A DNA stretch of 64,000 bases from Trichosporon coremiiforme (lineage: Eukaryota; Basidiomycota; Tremellomycetes; Trichosporonales; Trichosporonaceae), in contig BCJJ01000012.1 in assembly GCA_039545355.1 (NCBI GenBank), positions 761,067-825,066 on the forward strand, written 5' to 3'. Below are positions 51,515 through 62,524 of the stretch, piece by piece. Below the pieces are notes generated by a model. That model was given only the letters and a program-made list of their open reading frames with translations. It made no database searches and was not told where the DNA came from. Made by a program: the position numbers and the translations under genes. Position 1 is the first letter of the stretch. Each line of letters starts with the position of its first letter.

Positions 51515-53056
51515 ATGACGACGCAGCAGCTGCAGCAACGCGACCTCCTCGTCCTGGTCTGGGTGCATGGGTAAGCTACTTTTGTCAGCGGCTAGAGCTT
51601 ATGCCAGCTTCAAGGGCAACGACGTGACGTTCGAGGGCTTTCCGGAGCGTGAGTTCGCAGCTACGTTCCTCCAGCACTGTAGCTGACAAGCGCACAGGCA
51701 TAGTGCGCATTCTCGAGGAAGGTCATCCGTTACTGAACGTTGTGTCGCATGTGTTCCCGGCGTACCAAACAAGAGGCGAGCTGGTAAGCTAACTGCTCGC
51801 TTCCATAGCTAACGCTCAGAACGCAGCCACCGAGGCTTTCGTCGAGTGGCTCACGGGCCAGGTAGTCGCGCTAGAGAATGGTGGCGGCGCAGGACGGGGC
51901 GCAGGCAGCGCCAAGGTCGTGCTCATGGGGCACTCGTGAGTAGTTCTCTGTTGCCGACGAGCTAACGTCAGGATGGGCGGTCTCTTGATCGCCGATGCCG
52001 TCAACCGGATCGTCCAATCCACGCGCGAGACGGACCCGCTGTGGCCCAACGTGGTTGCAACAATCGCATACGACACTCCTGTAAGCTATGAGAAATCTGC
52101 CAAGCTGATAACAGTATCTCGGCCTTCACCCGGTATGCTGGCACTTCCCGTCGTTCGCTAACATCAGCACGTCTTCAAGCACCAGCTGAGTCAAGCGGCC
52201 TCCTACGCCGAGACCGCGCGCTCGGTAGCCGGCAACCTCGCCATGCTGTCCCCACTAGCCCTGGGCTGGGGCTTCGGCAAAGCAAAGCAGGCAGAGGAGC
52301 AAGCCGCCGAAGCCGAGGCCTCGAAGGAACGTTCCCCCGCCGCCGATCCCAAAGCGCCGGCCGAGAAAGCTGGGTGGTGGAGCGCGAAAAAGGCCATGGG
52401 CATCGGTGCCCTGGCGATGGGCGCCGCAGCCGCCGCGGGGGCGTACTACCGCGAAGACCTGCAGAACACGTTCGCGACGGGCTGGCGCTGGGGCTTCGAC
52501 CACATGACCTTCGTCCGCAACCTGTGGGACAATGAGGGACTCAAGAACCGCATGGCGAGGATTGAGGAGAACCGCGCCAAGCGGCACGTCGCATTTGCCA
52601 AGTGAGTACACTCTAAGTCTCTGCGGTTTAGAGGAGCTATACAGCAGAGCTGTCCAGCTTCTTCGCCCCGATACGTAGCTGACAGCCAGTTTCTTCACCT
52701 GCCTCCCACCCAAACCCCCCGCGCACCCCGACGAGCGCACCTTCACGATCCTCCCTCCCTCGACCGACCCCCTCCGTAAATTCTGGCGACCGCAATACAA
52801 TTCCAAAGCGAAGGACGAAATCTCAGCCCACATGGGCATGTTCAGCCCCTCCTCCAACGACGGGTTTTACGACCTTGGTCTTCAGGTCAGCAGGCTGATT
52901 GCGCGACGACTACTCGACCCGGATGCGGCGGATCTGCCGTCTACGCCGCCGCTGGAGAAGAGCCCGCCCCCCGAACCTGCGAAGAAGGCGAGGAAGGCTA
53001 AGGCGAACGGAAAGCCGGATAAGAAGGACATCATCGACCTTACTGGCGAGGATTGA
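51515..53056 (+). CDS. Alpha/beta hydrolase (DUF676/lipase-like)
   Basis: Exons 51515-51570, 51608-51648, 51698-51783, 51820-51935, 51972-52080, 52168-52601 and 52690-53056 give 402 residues. The fold is shown by VWVHGFKGND (oxyanion-side HG), SHVFPAYQTRGEL, and the nucleophile elbow GHSMGG with Ser100, which is split by an intron. YDTPVSHVF-like spacing is broken by another intron, so the mature text is IAYDTPHVFKH. A Gly/Ala hydrophobic segment (MGIGALAMGAAAAAGAYY) may be a membrane segment, and the tail is Lys-rich, ending DIIDLTGED. Such proteins act as lipases or serine esterases; the substrate is unknown. Five of the six introns are under 90 nt with GCTAAC or CTGAC before the AG. Confidence 0.85.
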
Positions 53057-53532
53057 GCTCCCGGTCACCCACCCCATAGCGACGCAAGCCGATACCGACA
53101 GCAATCCACTAAATAGAAGTTTTTTAAGTTAGTAGACGAATGCACACGCAACGACCATCCGTACCGCTGGTCTGATCTGCTCGCCGCCGCGCTATCGCGC
53201 AGCAGCTCGGACGGCTAAACTCGTACACTCGCATCGACTTTGCAACTACATTCCATGCTCATCATGCACATGACAGGTAAAGGCGTGGCCCGTGGCCCTG
53301 GCCCTGGTCCCAGTTGGAGGGCGGGGGCGCAGAATGATCTGATAATTGTATGGTGAACGAGGGGATGAGGGGATCGAGGGGAGTTTGGCGGACTTGCTTT
53401 GCTTGGTAGGATAGGGAAAATGAAAAGAGAATATGAGAGAGAAAAAGAAATGGCCGAGTTGGAATGAAGAATGTCGTCGTCGGTGGCTGGGGATACTGAA
53501 CAACAGAGGGAAGGCTGGGATGTGCCTCAGAC
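53057..53532. other. Convergent 3' regions of hydrolase and striatin genes
   Basis: The minus strand from about 53330 to 53500 is very CT-rich (rich in GA on the plus strand). No gene is seen. Confidence 0.5.
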
Positions 53533-56287
53533 TTAACCCGCTCCCCAGAGACGGACGACACCGTCGGCTCCCGCACTAGCGACGATGGGCAGCTCCGGGT
53601 GCGAAGCGACGTAGGTAACGCCCTCGTCCGAGCGCTGACGGTGGCCGGTCAGATCCTGAAGCGACGTCTTGCGCTGCAGGTCCCAGAGGCGGACGCTGCA
53701 GTCGACACTGGCACTGAGGATACCCATAGGCGAGAGCGGGGAGAGGGCGAGGCTCGTGATAGGAGCCGGGTGGGCAAGAAGGCCAGGGGAGGGCGGCGCA
53801 CCGTCGGCGGCCTTCAAGTCGATGAAGTGCAAGTAGCCGTCCTCGTGACCCGTGACGACGAGGGGCATCGTCGGGTGGCTGACGACGGCGTTGACCTGGG
53901 AGCCCTCCTGGCCGAGCGTGGCGACCTCACGGTCCTCCTGGACAGAGTAGACCTTGACGAGACCGTTCGAGAGACCGATCAGAACACGCGAATAGTCCTG
54001 GTTGTCGGGCGCGAGGCACGTCGGCGTAACACCCTCGCCAAAGTCCGAGTAGCTGGCACGCAGCGTCCAGCGCCCGTTGCGCTCCTCCCAGACCTTGGCC
54101 GTGCCGTCAGCGGATACCGAGACAAGCGTGCTCTCTGCTCGGCGGGTGAGACCATTGGGCGCTGATGATCCGTTGCGCTCCGGCCGAGCTGGCAGCAGAC
54201 ACACGTCCCAGACAACGTCCGTGTGTCCCTCGAGAGTCTGGATGGCGGCAGAGGCGTCGTACGGGGCGTATGGGTCGTGGTCTCGGGGCTGCAGCTTCCA
54301 GACACGAATCGTGGAGTCCATCGACCCTGAGATAACCACTCCGAGGCTGTCCGACAGCGTCACGGTTGTCACCGGCATGGTGTGACCGCGATAAGTCACA
54401 ACTGGCTCGAGTTCAGACGAAGGGTGAGGCCTAAGCAGCGTTAGCACGGACGCGAAACCCGATAGCCGGTGTTTATTACTCACTTGGACGACATGACGCT
54501 TGGCGTGTCGAGCGTCCATACCTTGACGGTGCAGTCATCGCCACCGCTGGCGAGCACAAGGTCAGGCCCCCGCGCGATCGCGACGCCGCGTACAATGTCG
54601 AGGTGGCTCTTCAGTGTTCGCCGCGTTGTCCAGATACGATCTGATCCTCCATCCGCCTCGTTCTCCTCCTCGTCGATCAGCGTCAACGTAGCTAACTGCT
54701 CCTCATCACTGGCGCGCCTTGGTGGCCAGGGTACCTTACTCGCGGCCTCGTTTGCGGCGCGCAGCTGGTCGCGCCACGCGGCCTTCGACTCGGGCTTGTA
54801 GATGGCAGTCAGCACCTGTCGAGGCTGTTGAGCCTGAGACTGGCCGGGTTCCTGCTTCCCTGAGGCGTCATCGCTCTCAGGCAGGTCTACTGTGCGAGGC
54901 GCTGGTGAGGGAGGGGCGTCTGTTGTTCCTGCGACAGAACTCCCAGCAGGTGTGGGGTCGGCGGATCGGGGGGCAGCCGGAGGGGGCGCCGACGTCTCAG
55001 CTCCGGCTCCGTTGGGGACTGAATAGCTCTGCTGCTGCTGCTGTTGGCTGCCCGATCCGGAGGCGGCATTGTCCTCCTTGGGAGCTTCGGACTGAATCTG
55101 CTGCGTCACCGAGGGCGGAGCCTTGACGCTGAACAAGGAAGGCAGCGGCTGGTCAGGGAGCGTCTTCTTCGGGCGATCAAGAGCTCCAGGCGGCTCGCCG
55201 TTCGACGCCGCATTTTCGTCGACAGCAACGGGAGCTCGTGGGGGAAGAGGGTTGAGAGCTCCAGGAGACGTGAGATAGGTGACTTCCTGTAGACATTGCT
55301 TCAGGTACTCGCGGCTGCGGGCGCGAGCCTTGGGATCCCGTTGGGGTCCGCTCAGATTCTTCCACCCGCTCGTGTCCGGCGAGGGCCGATGAGAAGCAAC
55401 TCTAGACACGGCTGATCCGTTCGCTTTTGATTGCTGCGAGCGCTCTGTGCATGGATCAGCGCTCTGAACGGGCATTCGAATGGCTCTCCGGGGAACTCAC
55501 CGATGTCGTCGCCACCCTCACTGCTTCCGGGGCTCCCTTCCTTCTCATCGCGGTTCGATGACGTCTCCTCGTCCTTGAGCGCAACGAGGCGCGACGGAGG
55601 GATGGGCGGGGGCGTGCCAGACGAGACTGGGCGCGAGGTCGTCGATGCTTTTGTCCTGTGGTCGTGTTAGCATGAAGTTACCACTACCATAGCTGCTCGC
55701 GCTCCGGGCGTGTTTATGTGCGCTCACCTTTCCTGACGGAGAGCAAATTCAAGCATCTTGACGCGACGTAACAGATCGACCTTGAGGTTTTCGGCGGACC
55801 TGCGCTGCCCCTCGAGCAGGGCGATACGCGCCTGTGATTGTCAGCTCTGCTGCCTGTCTGTGACTGTTTCCGACGAGTGCTTTGTTCGCCCCTTCTCGCG
55901 AAAATGCAACGGCGACGGCACAGTGACACGCACCCTCATTTCGGCGCGTTCAATCTCCCATTCATTGCGGTCACGCTCCCAGCGTCGCCACTCGGACTGC
56001 AGGTAGTGCAGGACGTTGGCGAGGTTCATCTCGGGGTTCTGGGCCGCCTGCGAGTTGCTTTGGCCGTCGGATGCAGAGTTAGGGCCCATGCCTCCGCCCT
56101 GAAGCTGCATGCCGTGGTTCTGCTGCATCTGCTGCGGACCGGGACCGCCGCCGATGCTGCCGCCGATGCCGTTCATCTGCTGGGGGCCACCGGCACCCAT
56201 AGGGGGACCGTTCGGTCCGCCCATCTGGTTGCCGTAGATTTGAGGAGGGTAGCCTTGCGCGTAGTCCCTACGCTGAGGGCGCATCAT
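53533..56287 (-). CDS. Striatin (STRIPAK scaffold, Far8/Pro11 type)
   Basis: Exons 56287-55934, 55831-55728, 55655-55501, 55444-54484 and 54430-53533 give 823 residues. A Gly/Pro/Gln/Met-rich head is followed by the diagnostic striatin coiled coil (NVLHYLQSEWRRWERDRNEWE, then EGQRRSAENLKVDLLRRVKMLEF), a long low-complexity linker with a Gln run, and a C-terminal WD40 propeller (SHLDIVRGVAIARGP, TYRGHTMPVTTVTLSD, STIRVWKL, LEGHTDVVWDVCLL, CSVRLWDLQRKTSL, GADGVVRLWGAG). Striatin scaffolds PP2A and GCK-family kinases in STRIPAK, controlling cell fusion, development and septation in fungi. The coiled coil spans the exon 1/2 junction. Confidence 0.93.
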
Positions 56288-57215
56288 GGTGGGCGCTGAC
56301 TGGGGGAATGTGGTGGTGGTGTCTGGCAGCAGTGAGGACGCGTCAAGCCGGAGGCGAGCAGCCTAGAGCACGACGTCTGTTCTCAAAGCAGCGAGAGCGG
56401 GCGAACAAGGACAGTGGCGATTCGTTTTGGTGGTGTTGGAGGATGTGTCGTGTGGGGTTGATGGCGACGGAGAAGTCTTGCGGTCTTGGCGGTGGACGGA
56501 GAGGACAAGGGGACTGAGACCCAGGAGTGTGCGACCCAAGTGCTCGTAGTCAGTTGGGTCCGTTGGGTCCGTCGCACGACACGGAAGGGGCAAGGGCAAA
56601 TACGCGGGAGGGAATGGAGTTGGGTGTCTACGCGGGGAGGTGGGACGTGTCGTGGCTCAGCGCAATGCGGGGCCGTCGCGGCGGGGGGCGTTGCGGGAGT
56701 CGTGAGTGGCCGGGGCGGACGGACAATGCTGGTGAGGGGGTTGATCTATACAGGGAAGAGTGGTGGATGAAGGTCCTTGACGAGGGGAGAGGGCGGTGGT
56801 GAGGTGGATGTGGTGTGGTGTGCGGCGTGCGCGCTGCTGCCAGGCTGCCTGGCTGTCGCTTGAGTGCTACGCCTGATACGCCTGAGTGTGCTTGGCTGGG
56901 CTGGCTGACTGACTGGCTCCTCAGTGGTGCAGCGGTGTGTCCGGTCAGGAACGCGTACGGTGGTGGATCCCCATTAGGGCCCGATTAGCCCCCGCATTGT
57001 AATTCGCTCCTATTGCAATAAACACACACCATGGAACAGCGTGCCTCGGCGTTATTACGAGTGGCACCCTCCCTCCTCTGGTGTTTGGTGGGCCCCACTG
57101 CAGTGCTTTGCCGCTGCGTGCTGGCTGATCGTCTCGCCTCTCGGTGGGTAAACCTGTTGCATGCAAGACTCCCGAGTCTATTGTTGAGAGAAGTTGAGGA
57201 AGAGAAAGACGCATC
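56288..57215. other. Promoter and leader of striatin gene
   Basis: On the minus strand the ~600 bp before the striatin start are CT/CA-rich, consistent with a leader. The rest, to 57215, includes the 3' side of the CsbD-like gene. No gene is supported. Confidence 0.5.
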
Positions 57216-57821
57216 CTACACGCCATCCTTCCAGGCGGCCTTCTCAGCGCGCGCGTTGCCCTCCATCTGCTTGCTCTGGTCTCCTGTCACCATGCCCGCG
57301 ACACTCTCCAGCTTGCCCTTGACACCCTCGGCGCTCGGCACGGGTACGGAGGCGATGCCGTCGCTGTTCGCCTGCTTGTACTTCCACTGCGCTCCCTCAG
57401 CCTGCACATTGCCCTCGTTCTGCATCTGCTGGTTACCCGTGACGTATCCGAAAGCACTGCTGTCAGCTCGATAGCAAGGTAACATGAGCGTGGTCGTAGC
57501 TCCAGCGAGTTCAGACGACCGAGGAAGACGCCACCAGGGTAGAGGAAGGCGTACTCACGACTTAGCTTTGCCCTTTGCACTGTCGACGGTCGCATCCTTC
57601 CTCGCCTCGATCTTAGCCTCCTCGACCTCAACCTGTCCCTCCTTCTGGAGCTTCTCTCCAGATTGGATCCAAGCATCGCCTGTGGCTCCGGGGAGTACGG
57701 ATCCGACAGCCTGCTCAGCCAGGCCCTGGATATTCTGCGGAGTCAGCAGACGATCGGCCTCCGAGCATACCTTAAGCTGTCCAGAAATCTGGCTCGGCTC
57801 CTGCTTGTTCTGTTCGGACAT
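57216..57821 (-). CDS. CsbD-like stress-response protein
   Basis: Exons 57821-57771, 57734-57559 and 57456-57216 give 155 residues. The protein is small, hydrophilic and helical. Three related segments share the pattern V(x)V..TGD/N..Q..G..Q.E.A.WK: VGSVLPGATGDAWIQSGEKLQ, AFGYVTGNQQMQNEGNVQAEG and SVAGMVTGDQSKQMEGNARAE. This is the CsbD pattern; fungal members include proteins annotated as mismatch/cruciform DNA-recognition proteins, and bacterial ones are general-stress proteins. Exact function is unknown. Intron 1 is 36 nt, in frame and without a stop. The last acceptor is a tandem CAGCAG, so SSAFG or SAFG can result. It is divergent from the questin-oxidase-like gene. Confidence 0.82.
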
Positions 57822-58112
57822 CTTGTGTGCGCGAGTACGTCGTTTGTGTGTGTTGCGATGCAAGTCAAACGACGCGCCGTTGACAGCGGGACGCAATGGA
57901 GGGGGTGACTGCCCTTCCTCGAATGTCAGGAACGGAGTGACGTCAGTCAACATGCCGCACCGTGCATCGGGCATCGGCATCGACTTTCTCGTGACCGTTA
58001 GATCTCCGCACGTTCAGCTCACTTGCTGAGTAAAGGCTCACGCTCGACTGGCCAGAAATTAACAGATATAACCCGCCCCCGCATTGCAATCTCGGTGTTG
58101 GCCAGTACCTCA
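57822..58112. promoter_or_regulatory. Shared divergent promoter, CsbD-like / questin-oxidase-like
   Basis: There are 291 bp between start codons. AACAGATATAACCCG near 58062-58076 is the only TATA-like stretch for the plus-strand gene. An in-frame ATG at 58023 could extend that protein by 30 residues. Confidence 0.4.
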
Positions 58113-59956
58113 ATGCGCCTCTCCGCAATCCAGAGAGCAGCTTACAGACTCCGATACCACCAGGGCAAACTTCCTCCTGGATACGAGAACATGACCCATC
58201 CCCTCCAGCCGCCCGCTTGGGCCAAGGACTTCCCCGAATCGACTGCGAAGCCGAGCAGTCTGTTCAACTTCACGGGCACGACTGCATCTTCCACGGCGGC
58301 GGTGAGGAAGGTCCTGACAGAGAACGACCACGGGTACGACATCTTCGAGAACCCGCCCCGGCGATGTGAGTACGTGCCCTGTTGCTCGTCTTCCTTCCGT
58401 CGCCTTCCTTCCTCGATCTGAGAGATGGTGCACGGAGAGCGATGCTGCAAGTAGCATGTGCGTAGCTAACAACAGACGCGCACAACCACTTCCCCCATTC
58501 GGCTCTGAGCCGCTACGCGCTCGGCGCGACTGCTCCCCTCATCAACGCTGACTGGGAGTACGACCGGCCGCACCTTGCGCCTCTGGACCCGATCGAGGGC
58601 GGCCGGGAGAGGGAGATCAAAACCCTCGACCTGCCCGATAAGTTCACGACGGACAACTGGGCAGACAAGAAGTGGTACGAGCGCAAGGGGTGAGTTCGCT
58701 AACGCTTGCGGCTTCCAGAACTGACATCTCACAGCGCATACTCGCGATACATCAGTTTCTTCCATAAGGAAGTTTCGCGCTTGGGCCGTGAAGAGGCGGT
58801 GCGGCAGTACATCTTCGGACCCGCTGGCAACGGCAAAACGGGCGGAGGAGAGCCGCGAAACCTCCTGCTGCTGTACGGCGGTGTGCTCCACCCGATGCTG
58901 CACATCGGCTTCGGGCTCGAGTTCAGTGACGATGTTCTCGTCGCCGAGGGTCTAGCCCTGACATGCATCCACGAGCTGGGCGTGTTGCCTGACCTCTTCC
59001 CGCCAAACTGGCCCGAGAACGCGCCGCTCTCCAAGCCGAAGAACGGATACGCCGACTCTCTGCTCCAGATCTACTTCGACTTCTGCCGGGACTCTGTCCT
59101 CGACCCGGGGCCCTATGATCCGGACCAGCTCATTAGTGCCCGACTCCGCAATGCCGTCGCTACCCCCGAAAAGCAGAGCAGGCTGCGCGAACTCGTTGCC
59201 AGCTGGAATTTGGAAGATCTCTCTGAAGAGGGGCTGCAGAAACTCCAAACCGAGCTCGGGTTCCTCGTGACGCTCCTAACGTCGGGAACGAGCCGGCCGG
59301 GGCACAAACCCCGCATCGACTTCTTCCTCATGCACCTGCTGACGTCCTCGCTCTTCGTGCCGAGCTACCTCAAGATCCTCTCGGACTCCGAGAAGCGCAT
59401 CTTCCTGCAGGGCTATCTCCTGGCCGGACTGCAGATGTGCATGTCGCGCGGCAGTCCCAAGCTCTATCCCGCAAGTATCATGGGATACACCGAGTACCCC
59501 GCTGGCCCGGCGCCATTGGCGGCCGACAGGGCCGAGGACAGCGAGAAACTGCACACGATCGGAACCCCCAAGAACAGGCAGGAGGGCAACCCCTGGCTCC
59601 GTATTGTCGACAATGCGCTCGTCGCGCATGACTCCCACGTGCCCAAGAGTATCCGCTCGCTGGTGTTCTATGCCCAGCACAACGGCGAGACCCCAAAGGG
59701 CGGATACCCTGGTGCCAAGAACACGAAGGAGATTGAGGCCATGCAGGGCCTGAGCCAGGCTGAGAAGCAGTGGTGGAAGGACATCGGGCAGGTCGACGGG
59801 AGTGTCTTCGTCCGCGGCGCGGGGGCGCTCATGAACGTGCTCGGGTGGACGAAGGAGGGCACGAAGCAGGGCGAGTGGGACCGTTCCGCTCTCGGGTGGG
59901 ACGGAGCCTGGGAGGGCGACGCGGTGACGGACCACTGGCACCGGGCCGACGACTAA
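58113..59956 (+). CDS. Questin-oxidase-like (AflY/DUF4243) oxidoreductase
   Basis: Exons 58113-58365, 58476-58689 and 58735-59956 give 562 residues. Family signatures seen are YAHNHFPHSALSRYALGA near the first junction, NWADKKWYERKGAYSRYISFF, LLYGGVLHPMLHIGFGLEF and several conserved His (HNHFPH, HPMLHIG, HDSHVPKSIRSL). Proteins of this group include AflY and GedK, acting in fungal aromatic polyketide pathways as Baeyer-Villiger-type oxidases; many basidiomycete copies are of unknown role. No polyketide synthase is near, so a role in a gene cluster is not supported. I chose 58113 because MRLSAIQRAAYRLRYH resembles a basic mitochondrial-type head, but 58023 is also in frame. It converges on RanBP1 with 96 bp between stops. 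Confidence 0.85.
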
Positions 59957-60052
59957 ACCTCCCCTGTATGTACTTTAGTAGCCTGAAGATGAAGCCCAAT
60001 GCCAATTCAACTGTATCACATTACATCCCCATGCTAAGTATAGGATAAGTGT

Positions 60053-61159
60053 CTACTCGGTCTTGGCCTCGGCCTTGTCCTCGGCCTTGCTGTTTCTGTC
60101 AGTTTCAGTGAGGACAACGCACAACTCACGCGTCCTCCTTGGGAGCCTCGGCGGCGTCCTTGGAGACCTCCTTCTTCTCCTCGGCGGGGGCGGCGTCCTT
60201 CTTCTCCTCGGCGGCGGGCTCCTTCTTCTCAACGGTCTCGCCCTTGTGGAGCTTGACGTTCTTCTCGCGCGCGTCCTCGAAGGCCTTCTTGAAAAGGTTG
60301 GCGTCTGTATGTCAGCTACACGTCGCCGAACACAGCAGCTGAAGGCTCGTTGCTGTACTGGGTCGAGCTTTGAGGCTGACTCACTCTCAGAGTTGGCGAA
60401 ACGGATGGCGAGGAGCTCCTCCTGGGGCTCGCCGTCGGCGTAGTCGGCAGCGACGTTCCAGACCCAAGAACGGTCAGAGCCGACGTTGGGCTCGAGAGTC
60501 ATCTCCTGGGCGACTGAGGTTAGTTAGGAGCAGACAGAAGCAGCTCACTGATGTGGTTGGCGCAGACCTTCAGAGTCTTATCCCGGCGCATGACGAGACG
60601 AGCCTTGCCGGTCTCCTTGTGCTCGAGAATGCGGACGTCACCGGTACCGCGCTCCTTCCACTCAGAGTCGGCCTTGACGAAGCGGAAAAGCTTGGCGCGC
60701 CTGGGGAGTCAGCTTCATGAAAGTCGTGACCACAGCTTCTGCATTGCATGGTGCGGGGCCGCAGATGAACAGTTTGACAGATGAGCGAGCGAAGGAACAG
60801 GTGAAGTCCGAGCGCACGCTCTGGGCTTTTGTGTCGCCTTGTCCCTTCACCCTACTGTTCCTCTTGTCCCTCTGGCCCCTCTGGTTCCTCTGGGTGGCGT
60901 CACCCTGTCCTTTGCAAAGCATCAACAAACGCACATCTTGAAGAGGACCTCCTCGTTCTCCTCGTTGGTCTTGGTCTCGACCGTCTCAGTGAGGCGGACG
61001 ACGGGCTCGAACTGGGGGTCGTGCTCGTTCTCGCCGGTCTGCAGTGGTGGTTAGCGCCCAAAATCTCAGCTGGCCATGTGTCATCCCCGATCGATCGCTT
61101 TGAATCGCCGCTCAAAACTCTTTCCTGACACCTACGGTCTTGGGCTCGGTGTCGGCCAT
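60053..61159 (-). CDS. Ran-binding protein 1 (Yrb1/RanBP1)
   Basis: Exons 61159-61136, 61038-60935, 60700-60549, 60513-60385, 60304-60130 and 60089-60053 give 206 residues, the usual size. The Ran-binding domain shows [58 protein letters not shown] and [17 protein letters not shown] followed by [10 protein letters not shown]. The tail is Lys/Glu/Ala-rich. The protein stimulates RanGAP and releases RanGTP from transport receptors in the cytoplasm. Intron 2 (234 nt) is much longer than the others. The first exon codes only eight residues (MADTEPKT). Confidence 0.95.
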
Positions 61160-61652
61160 TGTTGCTGGTGTCTCTTTTGTCTGGCGGGGTCAGCGTTTTC
61201 AGGTCCGCAGGCAAAGGGGCGCAGAAGGCATTGACTCACGGAGTTGAGGGGAAGGGACAGAGGACAGGTTGATGTTGGAAGAAAGTGCCAGAGTGGAATC
61301 TCGACGGTCGCGACTGTCCTGCGGGCGAGGGCTACTGACGGGTCCTCCTCGCCCGCAGGCCTGAGCAAATCCGCCCAATTCATCCACCATTAAGTCTTTG
61401 GCGCGCCTACACTTCAAAAACGCGCCTAGGCTAAGGGTGGACAAAGAGAAGGCCGAAGGATCCACGCGACCTCCTCATCACGTGATGACCCTTAGCCTAC
61501 CGGCAATGCGCACCGCGTGCCACGCATCACACCGAGCGGAACGCGACATGAGCGTTCCAGCAGCCACCAACAAGCAACACGCAACGGGTTGCTAACTTCC
61601 CCCTTCCCTATCTCACGACTGACGACCCTAACGCCAAAAACAGCATAGCAAC
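61160..61652. promoter_or_regulatory. Divergent promoter region, RanBP1 / p24
   Basis: 493 bp without an internal gene. GGCGCGCC-type palindromic cores and TCACGTGA (61478-61485) occur here; the latter contains an E-box. Confidence 0.45.
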
Positions 61653-62457
61653 ATGCTCCAGCTCCTCGTCACCGTTCTGGCGTTCCTGTCCCTCTCCCTC
61701 GCGCACCGCATCGACATCGAGCCCGGCACCAAGGCATGCTTCTACGAGACACTCAACCCGGAGGACCGGGTAAGCTGGGGTGAAGTTTGCGTAGCTAACG
61801 TCAGATGACGGTCACGTACGAGGTCGGCCATGGAGGCCAGATGGACATTGACTTCTACGTGAGTTGCGCGATCGAGTTGCGCGGCTGCGCAGCGACCAGC
61901 TACATTGTCCTTGTCACGAGCTAACGCCCAGGTCACGGCGCCCAACGGCAACACGATCTCGACGCAGAGCAAGCAGGCGCAGGGCACGTTTTCGACGGCT
62001 GCGACGAGCACGGGACGGTACACGTACTGCTTCTCGAACGAGATGAGCTCGTACGCGACCAAGACGGTCAGCTTCAACGTCCACGGCGTCCTGTACTCGG
62101 ACACGGACGAGATGGGCCCCGTCGAGGAGGAGATCCGCGACCTCGCCTCTGGCCTCCAGCTTGTCAAGGACGAGCAGGCATACCTCGTCGTGCGTGAGCG
62201 GGTGCACCGCAACACGTGCGAGTCCACTGTGAGTATGGAGACGCAGCCGGTTGCGTGGCCATCTGAAGGGGTGTTGCCATCAGTGACTGCCTATCGGCTA
62301 GCAAAGCGCAGCTCAGTGGTTGCAAGGTTTCTCGAGCTGACGACAGAACTCGCGTGTCAAGTGGTGGGCCGTCGCGCAGATCGGCCTCCTCCTCGCCATG
62401 TGCGCTTGGAACGTTCACTACCTCAAGAGCTGGTTCGAGGTGAAGCGGGTGCTCTAA
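61653..62457 (+). CDS. p24/EMP24-family cargo receptor
   Basis: Exons 61653-61769, 61805-61858, 61932-62228 and 62347-62457 give 192 residues. A signal peptide (MLQLLVTVLAFLSLSLA) is followed by a GOLD domain with the paired cysteines Cys29 (GTKACFYETL) and Cys90 (GRYTYCFSNEM), a coiled coil (EEEIRDLASGLQLVKDEQ, RERVHRNTCEST), one transmembrane helix (WWAVAQIGLLLAMCAWNVHYL) and a short cytosolic tail KSWFEVKRVL with aromatic and dibasic sorting signals. p24 proteins cycle between ER and Golgi and recruit GPI-anchored cargo into COPII vesicles. Which subfamily (alpha to delta) cannot be settled by eye. Confidence 0.93.
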
Positions 62458-62524
62458 GTATTCCGTTGAGTAGCAGATGTATACAGATTTAGCATAGTTG
62501 GGCTCTCTACAGATTCTAGACAGT

